This document shows positions 56,735-64,000 of a DNA stretch of 64,000 nucleotides, in pieces. The notes beneath the pieces are model-generated. The model made no database searches, was not told where the DNA came from, and was given only the letters and a program-made list of their open reading frames with translations. The DNA comes from Atherix ibis (lineage: Eukaryota > Arthropoda > Insecta > Diptera > Athericidae): assembly GCA_958298945.1 (NCBI GenBank), contig OY282607.1, forward strand, positions 75,074,868 to 75,138,867, read 5' to 3'. The position numbers were made by a program, and so were the translations under genes. Each line of letters begins with the position of its first letter. Position 1 is the stretch's first letter.

Positions 56735-57010
56735 AAAACCTCCTTATCGTTTGATGACAGTTTGATGATTTTATGAAGTTAATCAGTTTTTTACCGCGTC
56801 CTTTGAAATATTAGTCTAGTAAATTCATCCAAATTCTTGCACACTGTTGGGTCTAAAAAAAGAATCCAAACCTCGTTTTGCTTCACGGTTGGCATCACAG
56901 TTTTCAACAGAATAGTTTTGTTCAGTACTGTAACACATGTAGATTCTTTCTTTAGAACCAAAGATATGAAACTTCGTCATTTTTAATTCGGACTAAATTT
57001 GGGATTCTGT
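56735..57010 (-). pseudogene. Tc1-like transposase relic
   Basis: Minus strand: MTKFHIFGSKERIYMCYSTE corresponds to the DETKFxLFGSDGxxYV block that holds the first or second catalytic Asp region (the Asp itself is lost or lies just upstream as NDEV). Shifted frames then give TVMPTVKQNEVWILF, matching the TVKHGGGxVMVW block with the Gly run decayed. Near 56740 TVIKRxGGFI resembles the C-terminal AVIKAKGG. The core between is deleted. A different Tc1 copy from the one at 10204. Confidence 0.55.
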
Positions 57011-60000
57011 AAGTCTCCTATTGCTTTTGCATTCTGTGCAACTTTATAAAAATTCTACCAGACCATGGTAAACACTACGATTTGTCTTTGTTGAATAAGG
57101 TTATAATAGCAGTGAAAATTTTAAAACTAAATAGAACTTTATATAAATATTATAAAAAAAGGATTAAATTTGTCCTTTTATATTTATAATATTATAGAAA
57201 TTAAATTATTTGGACTTCCCCAAACAAAATTTAATATATATTCTTATCTCCTACAAACAGACCCAGGAACTTGGTGACAGTCTTTGCCTGTTATGGCAAA
57301 AAAGAACAGTACTTCATTTTTTAATACTCGTATTTCAAGATATAATAAAATATTTAAATTATTATTTATTCTAATTTACTATATATAATATTAAACATCC
57401 AAAGAAATAATGTAAATTTTCGATTTATTAAGATTTTTCCAGAGATTTTTATACAAAATATCTTGTTATCAAGGAGGTCGTATAATTTTGACCTGCAGTT
57501 TATGTACGAATATGTATTATGTAGACATTATTTGAAATGCTCTGTTAAATATATATATACGAGTATATTGATAAATTCTTTTCAGTCTTTTAATAATTCA
57601 TCTTATGAAATAGGAGCAGAAAAAAGTACTTTTCACGTTTGTTAAATTCTGTCCACTTATCTTTGATATGAAAAATTGCTCTCACGTTTTATATGAAGCC
57701 ACCAGTAAATTTAATATTGAGCAAAAAGCTTTCATTACTGTCTGTCTGTTGGGAATTTTGAAAATCCAAATAAATGTTACTTGACCTTTTTGGGAATTCT
57801 CAGTTATGATAAGTAATACTTACAAAAATAAAATAGGATTCGTTTTCTTATTTGATTTTTGTTGTACACATATGTCAAATTCAGAATAAGCAAATATATG
57901 GTAAAAATCAAATTAAACGACAGCTGAAATAAAAAAAAAAATTAAATTGTTTTACATATCTAAAATTTATTTTCCGTAAAATTCATAGCTTGTCAGAATT
58001 GATATTTCATACTTACGAGTATGTCTCCAACATTCACTTGGCATCCGCTAATGCTCAAGGAATTCAAATGTACAACAATTCATACTCGTATATATGAAAA
58101 AGGAAGAATATTACTGACCTAGAGAATTTTCATATATGGAAATACATGCAGATTTGTACATGTTTCAATGTATATTATAAAGCCATAAGAAATAGCTACT
58201 TGTAAATACTAAAAGTCATGTGATGGAATTTCTATCAAAACTGTTCATTTCTTACAATGACATGCTTACAAAAATTTACAATATGATGGAAAATATTATA
58301 TATTAAATATTAACAAGAATATTTTCAAGTGTTTCCCTTTGAAAAATTTAAATTCATTCTATTTAACTCGTTTAATTTATCAATAAATTCATAGTTATCG
58401 TTTGCCATTATACGATCTTCAAGTTAGCTGTTATTCTTATAGAAAAAATATATTATATAAAATTGAGACACTTAATATCCTAGATTTTTTGTAAGAATAT
58501 AAAATATGATTGCAGCTATTCAGTTGTACAAGTATGAACAAGAAAGTGATTGTTCGTACTAAAAATGAACACGTTTCAAAGATTTGTCAAATCCTCTAAT
58601 GACACTAGTATGTTCGTCCTTGTACGTGTATATATGCCGGAAAATATATTGTAAACACAAAATCTTGTTGTAAATATTTTTTTAAAAAGTATTTGTTTTC
58701 GTACCTTTATTCCTTAAAACCGTTCGTTTCTAATTCTTGTCTATTTTTATAATTTTTTTTTTAAACAAAGAAAATCGTTTTATAATATATTGTGAAAAGA
58801 AAAAAAATATCCAACAATTTATAGATGTTAAATAAATATACTTTAAAGTAACATTAAAAATATCTTACACTCCCTTACAATATCGTGTCTCTTTGCAATA
58901 TGTGTATATTAACTCAAGTGAAGAATCATATTACCAATAAAAATGAGATATTGTTGAAAATATGTCAAAAACTGTAAAGTTAAATTGCTCAGCATATTTT
59001 TACGATATCTTTTAAAAGTACTTTAATAGTAGTGACAAATTTCTATGACAATTACTGTAATTTATTTTACTTTAGAAATCCAATCTTTTATGTATAGAAG
59101 AATATTTCTTGTTTATTATGTATACCTGAACCTCTTGAAAATTTATCCTGTAAAGATTTACCAGTTTTACTACATAATCGTATAGTTTTGTAATTTAAAT
59201 TCAAAATTATAGAAATTATAATTAATAATTTTTTAACCATGTTAGTATTCATTTCTATTGTATAAGTGAGAAATTTTATTGAACGGAATATTGCAAAAAA
59301 TAAACGTCTTTTTAATAATCGAATGCAGATTTAAAAGCTTTTTTCAGTATTGCTTTCAACTAAGTAAATTTCTTTTACATGTATGTGAATGCTAACATAA
59401 GATTTTTAATAATTTTTCTGTAACAAAAAAATATTTCAGCTAGACGATATTGAAGTTCCTAAGTGAATTTCGACCAGATCTATAAATTTAAAAACAATAT
59501 TTTGTTTCGACCAGTTAGTGCTTTTAATAAGTAAAATAAATTACGTTTTTTTTTTATATAAATATTATTTGATGAAAATCTTTCCTATGAATGGTGGTCA
59601 AGGCTTAGTCCTACTGCAGTAGATTGATTTCTGTTCAAATTTAACTTTACCCGATCTCTAGTCCTTTTAATAATCCCAATAAAAAATATGGATTGTATAA
59701 ATTCACCTTGATATTATTCATTCATTAAACATAACCGTTCATAGCCGGATTGTAATATGGCTTCTTTTACTTAAACCAAATAACTGGTATATTTTTTCAA
59801 AGGTGGAAAATAAATTTTTGTAGCATACCTTTGCACTGTTCATTAGAAATAAGGACCAGTGTGCTTTGAGTTATAACCCCACGTTAAGTTGTATATTTTA
59901 TGGGACACAATTAATTTTCGTAAATAAGCCTTGAAGTCGTCAGCGGCTAATTTCTACTTAATTTATGAAGTCATTTAAAAGAAAATGTTTATAGTCCTCA

Positions 60001-60369
60001 TGTTTTAAATATTATACTGCTTCATTATTATATGGATAATCGATAAAAACAACTTCAAATATGCTTGAGACTTATTCTAAACTATCTGTCCTTTCAAAAA
60101 TACTGTAACATTAAATGATCATACTTCTCATTTATATTAAATATATAAGTTCTACTATATTGCTTATATGAATACAATGTGCAGTCCTAATAGTGTTTAT
60201 GTAGGATGTATAAGTGAAGGGGGTAGACAAATACTTCTACTTTCTCAATTTTACTATACTTGTATGTCTATATTTTAATTTTATAAGACGATAGTGTTAA
60301 AAAATCATTCTGGAATTATAAATAAAATAGAAATTTTTTAATTTTACCTCAAATCGAATTTATTGTGGG
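57011..60369. other. AT-rich spacer, no gene recognised
   Basis: Long AT-rich stretch containing repeated ACTCGTA/TACGAGT words (57560, 58014, 58085), typical of fly intergenic DNA. No bounded element or motif-bearing frame seen. Confidence 0.45.
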
Positions 60370-60500
60370 CTGCTGCCAATCTTCCTACACTACTCAAAAT
60401 CATATGAGAAGGGACTGGTTTGAGAGCCTTCATCGAATTTTGCCTTATGTCATCTATGGACTGAAAAAGCTTCAATTTGAGTCGTACAAATATAAACGTA
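60370..60500 (-). pseudogene. possible mariner C-terminal relic
   Basis: The minus strand reads LKLKLFQSIDDIRQNSMKAL then KPVPSHMILSSVGRLAAAHN. The part FxSIDDIRQNSMKALKxVP resembles the mariner C-terminal region after the third catalytic block (FxSVEEIxxxSxxxLKAIP). The upstream catalytic parts are not readable. Confidence 0.35.
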
Positions 60501-61216
60501 AATTTGGTTGTTAAATCACCTTATGGTCGTGAGGTTGTCTCATTGCTCCTGGCCCTAGGATATGGATCTTACATACTAACGAATTTATATACAAATTTCA
60601 ATTGAATCATATTTTCTCAATAAAAATACAAATTTATTAGTAAATAAATAAAATAAATTAACTAAACATGCTTCTCTTAATAAAAATTCTAATATTAAAC
60701 CATTAATATTTGTTCCCTTTATCCTGTAGCACTACTTATGTAAAAAGAATGAAACGAATTTGAATTATAATTGATAGAATTAAGCTAAACTGTTTTATTT
60801 TGAAAGTTTTTAAAAAAAAATTAATATATTAAAATTTAAATGATTCACAAATTAAAGGTAATTTTATTAGTGTTGTTATTTGAATTTTAAATTTAATAAA
60901 CATAATTTAGTAACAACCTTGGTACTTGATTGAGCTTATAAAGTACTCTCTTTTGCATATGTGTACAAACATATTTGTAAATTCAAAAACTTTTATAAAT
61001 ATAATTTCCTAGCTTTTAACGGCTTACTGGAATTGTTTATTATTTTATTATTATATTTATGTATCGAACACTAAATTAAGTACATATACTAACATTTTGA
61101 ATTCTCAGTTCAATATAAAATATTATGTTACGATAATTTTAGAATATGGTACACAATATGAAAATGCTTTCAAGGCAATTACGGAGATAGGCGTTAGCTT
61201 TTACAATAATATACTA
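60501..61216. other. AT-rich spacer
   Basis: Nothing recognised. Confidence 0.4.
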
Positions 61217-62495
61217 TTGGGTTGGTGCAAAAGTAATGACCATTTTTTGCATATACAATTAAACATTTTTTTTTTAGATTTGTATTATTTATTTAATCAA
61301 TTATATAATTTCCATCCGTTCTTATAACCTCCTCCCAATCTTTCTATCAACTTATTAATACCATTAGTGTAAAATTCCTTGGATTTTGATGCGAAATATG
61401 TAGAAAGGGATGTTTTTACCTGCTCTATTGTATCAAATTTTTTATCATTTAAAAAATTTTGCAGTGATTGGAATAAATGGAAATCGGAAGGAGCAAGATC
61501 TGGAGAATACGGTGGATGCTTGATAACGTCCCAATTCAGCTTGTATTGTGTCATTACAGCCACATGTGGTCGCGCGTTGTCGTGATGAAACACTACCCCT
61601 TTTCTGTTTACCTATTCTGGCCTATCCTTTTGAAGGGCGATGTTCAGTTTGGATAATTGCTGACAATATCGTTCTGCTGTAATTGTCTGATTGCGTTCCA
61701 AGAGTTCCAAATACACAATACCCTTGCAATCCCACCAAACACAAAGCATAACTTTTTTTTGATGGATTTCGGCTTTCGAAGTTGTTAATGGGGCTTGTCC
61801 AAGTATAACCCAATGTCTTTTTCTTGTCACGTTGTTGTACACAACCCATTTCTCATGTCCCGTTACCAAACAATGCAAAAAAGGTTCATGTTTTTCTCTC
61901 GCACTCAAAGCAACGCACGTTGAAACATGATCCAATAAATTGGCAGCCGACAATTGATGAGGTATCCAAACGTCGTACCGCGAAACCATCCCCATACGCT
62001 TCAAATTCCTTAATACGATTGTATGGTTGACTCCCATCATCGACGCGAACTTCCTGGTGGTAAGACGTGGATTGGTGTCAATTATGACTTTTAACTTGCC
62101 CTCATCAGACTTCAATGGCCGCCCGGTACGTGGTTTATCAATTAGTGAAAAATCCCCAGATCGGAATTTTGTAAACCATCTTTGTGCCTACCGAACTTTG
62201 ATGACATCTGTTCCATACACTTCGTAAATGTTTTTGGTTGCCACACTCGCGGTATTGTCTTTACGGAATTCATAAAGTAAACAATGACGTAAATGCACTT
62301 TATCGACCGACATTTTGAAACAATACAAGAGCTCTTCACTGTATTCTGACCAGGCCAAAACTGAATAGAAAGTTCAGGGAAAGCATTCTTTATATAATGC
62401 AATCATTTAAAAGAAGATACTATTCATCATTTCTGAAGAAAAATTTTTTTTACCTGGGATCATAAAAAACGGTCATAACTTTTGCACCAACCCAA
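61217..62495 (-). mobile_element. mariner element, full length 1279 bp, defective
   Basis: Tips TTGGGTTGGTGCAAAAGT at both ends in inverted orientation, each flanked by TA (61215-61216 and 62496-62497). It is the longer sister of the element at 32158-33389, nearly identical along most of its length and without that copy's two deletions. No nested insertion. Confidence 0.92.
61293..62313 (-). pseudogene. mariner transposase with first catalytic Asp changed to His
   Basis: Start Met 62313 (MSVDKVHLRHCLLYEFRK). A TAG interrupts KVR...AQRWFTKF at about 62190. The frame then runs through PRTGRPLKSDEGKLKVIIDT, MGVNHTIVLRNLKRMGMVSR and LVTGHEKWVVYNNVTRKRHW, where the catalytic Asp (GDEKW in the sister copy) is His. 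HQKKVMLCVWWDCKGIVYLE follows, then a TAG after DRPE (61612-61614). VFHHDNARPHVAVMTQYKL (second Asp) and PPYSPDLAPSDFHLFQS (third Asp) are open. A small insertion near 61335 shifts the last 15 residues. The full-length coding span compared with its sister shows the family's original layout. Confidence 0.9.
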
Positions 62496-63179
62496 TAATA
62501 TACACATGTTTTTTTACGCAAATATACATAATTTCGCGGAAATTTTTCAAGGCTTTATCATATGGTATAAATTGTAAGAATAATAATGCACCTGTTGCTT
62601 ATGCATAAATTTTTAAGAATATTAAAATGAGGATTTATTGAACTTTTTTATTTTATATTTAAACATAATTATAGAAAAGGTTGAGCATTTTTTTTTAATA
62701 AAACTCTTACATAATGGTTAATTTCTGATAAAAATTTAGTATAATACGCAATTTCTATATTTTGTGAGGACTTCTAATTGAAACGGAATAATAATATTTT
62801 TTCAACTAATAAAAAAATGTTAAGGATTGTAACTACAATCTTCCCTCGAATATTTGAAGCTATCTTAATTTGGGAATTCATTTATATTTTCATGTGGTAA
62901 AGTTCTGGAATGCTTCAACTGAAATATATTTTGGATACAGTACCAGACTGATGTATTTTTTTTTATCTTGGGATAAGGTACATTATCTTATATGTATAAG
63001 ATAAGGTGTATAGTGGATCTGAGTAAGCATAGGAATCCATTTTGTCGATAAAAACTCATTGATGGAGGTGGACGTGTGGCAGATGTACGGTGTTATAGTG
63101 GAGTATCCAAGTGTTTGCAATATCCGATCTGAAGCGAACACAACTTTATTTCTGAAACTTTCAATGACTTCTTTATAAA
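62496..63179. other. AT-rich spacer
   Basis: No gene. A short stem (11-nt arms, ATTATCTTATA and complement) lies near 62985-63010. Confidence 0.4.
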
Positions 63180-63390
63180 AATATTGGTTGACAGTTTATT
63201 CTGGAGAAAAAAATTCTATATTTGCATAAATTTTCGATGTTAAAAGCTTACCTAACAGAAATTTGTCCTTCACTACTTCTCGGCTCTCTAAAAATGCTTA
63301 ATGCCACTGAAATAACGTTGGCGCTTCATATGGAAAGTTCCCCATAGGCTCGTTGCAAGTATTCGTATTTACCCGAAACACTTACTTGGC
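63180..63390 (-). pseudogene. mariner N-terminal relic
   Basis: Minus strand frames give ACNEPMGN/YLQRAYGELSI near 63350 and, shifted, QWH-stop-AFLESREVVKDKF near 63290. Together they match the mariner order YExLQxAYGE ... WHKAFLEGREVVEDE. The family appears to be that of the relics at 1-430, 7329 and 35583. Catalytic parts are absent. Confidence 0.5.
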
Positions 63391-63391
63391 T

Positions 63392-63443
63392 AAATAGATA
63401 TACTATCTTTATTATTTTTATAATAAAGATAGTGTGTCTATTT
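63392..63443. repeat. fold-back inverted repeat, 24-nt arms
   Basis: Arms 63392-63415 and 63420-63443 (AAATAGATATACTATC... and complement) with two mismatches and a 4-nt T loop. Abuts the 5' end of the mariner relic just upstream. Confidence 0.85.
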
Positions 63444-63971
63444 ACCAGAAACACCATAGACACTTATTCTGAATAAATGATAATTTGTGAATGTTATTAG
63501 TTTGTATATATAGAAGTAGTAAATAGTCAAAAATTATCCTCAATACCTCAAATTGATAGTACAATTATTCGTGATTAGCTTTTAATAGTTATCAAAAGTC
63601 AAAGACTCGTAATTTTTACCTTTTGTTATAAAATAATTACTTTCGGTTTAATAGGAAACTAGTAATCATTTGAAATTATCACTATGAATTTAATTTATTA
63701 GTTATATGGCATGTTAAAAGGGCAAAACTTTTGTGTTTTTTAAGGATAACTATTTTAATTAATTATAAATGCAGTAAATTTTTGATACGTATGAATGGTT
63801 TACATTTTAATACTTGCAGATTTCAGTATTTGTACTCCGATTAATAATAAATTTCATTATTCACATGAATACTATAATTCATTTTTTAAACTTGAAACTT
63901 TAATACATAAAATAATGCTAGTTGAGCTGTAACAATTTAAATTCATGTACATAAGTACTACTGAATGCTTA
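63444..63971. other. AT-rich spacer
   Basis: Nothing recognised. Confidence 0.4.
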
Positions 63972-63973
63972 TA

Positions 63974-64000
63974 CGAGGGTCGTTCAATAAGTCCTTAGAA
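63974..64000. mobile_element. start of a mariner terminal repeat, cut by window end
   Basis: After TA (63972-63973) the sequence CGAGGGTCGTTCAATAAGTC matches the tip at 16480 (CGAGGGTCATTCAACAAGT) with few changes. The rest of the element lies beyond the window, so its orientation and completeness are unknown. Confidence 0.75.

Noticed and set aside
1..64000. CRISPR arrays, operons, Shine-Dalgarno sites, integrons or prophage-like gene sets
   Set aside because: None seen. The composition, transposon families and lack of dense genes all point to an insect nuclear genome, where these are not expected.

Overview
This window is AT-rich insect-type nuclear DNA, made mostly of transposable elements at many stages of decay and with no confidently recognised host gene. 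The dominant mariner elements (TA target sites, DD34D transposases), Tc1 relics, jockey-, I-, R1-, CR1- and RTE-like non-LTR retrotransposons, plus scattered ACTCGTA-type words, suggest a dipteran genome. The order is an inference; insect is close to certain. No RNA gene, CRISPR array or bacterial-type operon was seen.

Layout. 1-4.2 kb: a decayed mariner start-of-window relic, AT-rich spacer and a jockey-like RT relic. 4.19-5.51 kb: a complete-length but broken mariner. 7.3-8.63 kb: an internally deleted mariner relic, then an 845-bp mariner derivative with very long inverted repeats. 10.2-11.3 kb: a Tc1-like element with about 145-bp inverted repeats. 15.1-17.3 kb: a jockey-like RT relic followed directly by a minus-strand mariner whose outer end carries a fold-back duplication. 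18.1-18.4 kb: a relic of a distant IS630-Tc1-mariner lineage. 20.0-21.5 kb: a 5'-truncated I-like retrotransposon with an RNase H domain. 24.2-26.2 kb: an R1-like RT relic and a solo mariner end. 28.4-31.7 kb: a nearly intact RTE-like retrotransposon (endonuclease plus RT, one frameshift) whose 5' end forms a large head-to-head palindrome. 31.9-33.6 kb: a mariner nested inside an older mariner. 35.6-40.6 kb: four mariner lineages in a row, one Mos1-like. 40.8-43.1 kb: CR1/L2-like and jockey-like RT relics. 45.2-46.0 kb: an element with about 110-bp inverted repeats. 49.9-50.5 kb: the best candidate for a host promoter and first exon. 52.6-57.0 kb: a 5'-truncated non-LTR element, possible broken exons, an RTE-like relic and a Tc1 relic. 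61.2-62.5 kb: a second copy of the mariner family at 32.2 kb. The last 27 bases are the start of another mariner end.

Nothing here looks like a working multi-gene system. Every transposase is interrupted or has lost catalytic residues, so the DNA transposons look dead; only the RTE-like element is close to intact. The most unusual signal is structural: seven close-spaced fold-back inverted repeats, three of them at transposon ends, truncation points or junctions, and at least three relics of one mariner family sharing the same internal deletion, which suggests spread of a non-autonomous derivative.
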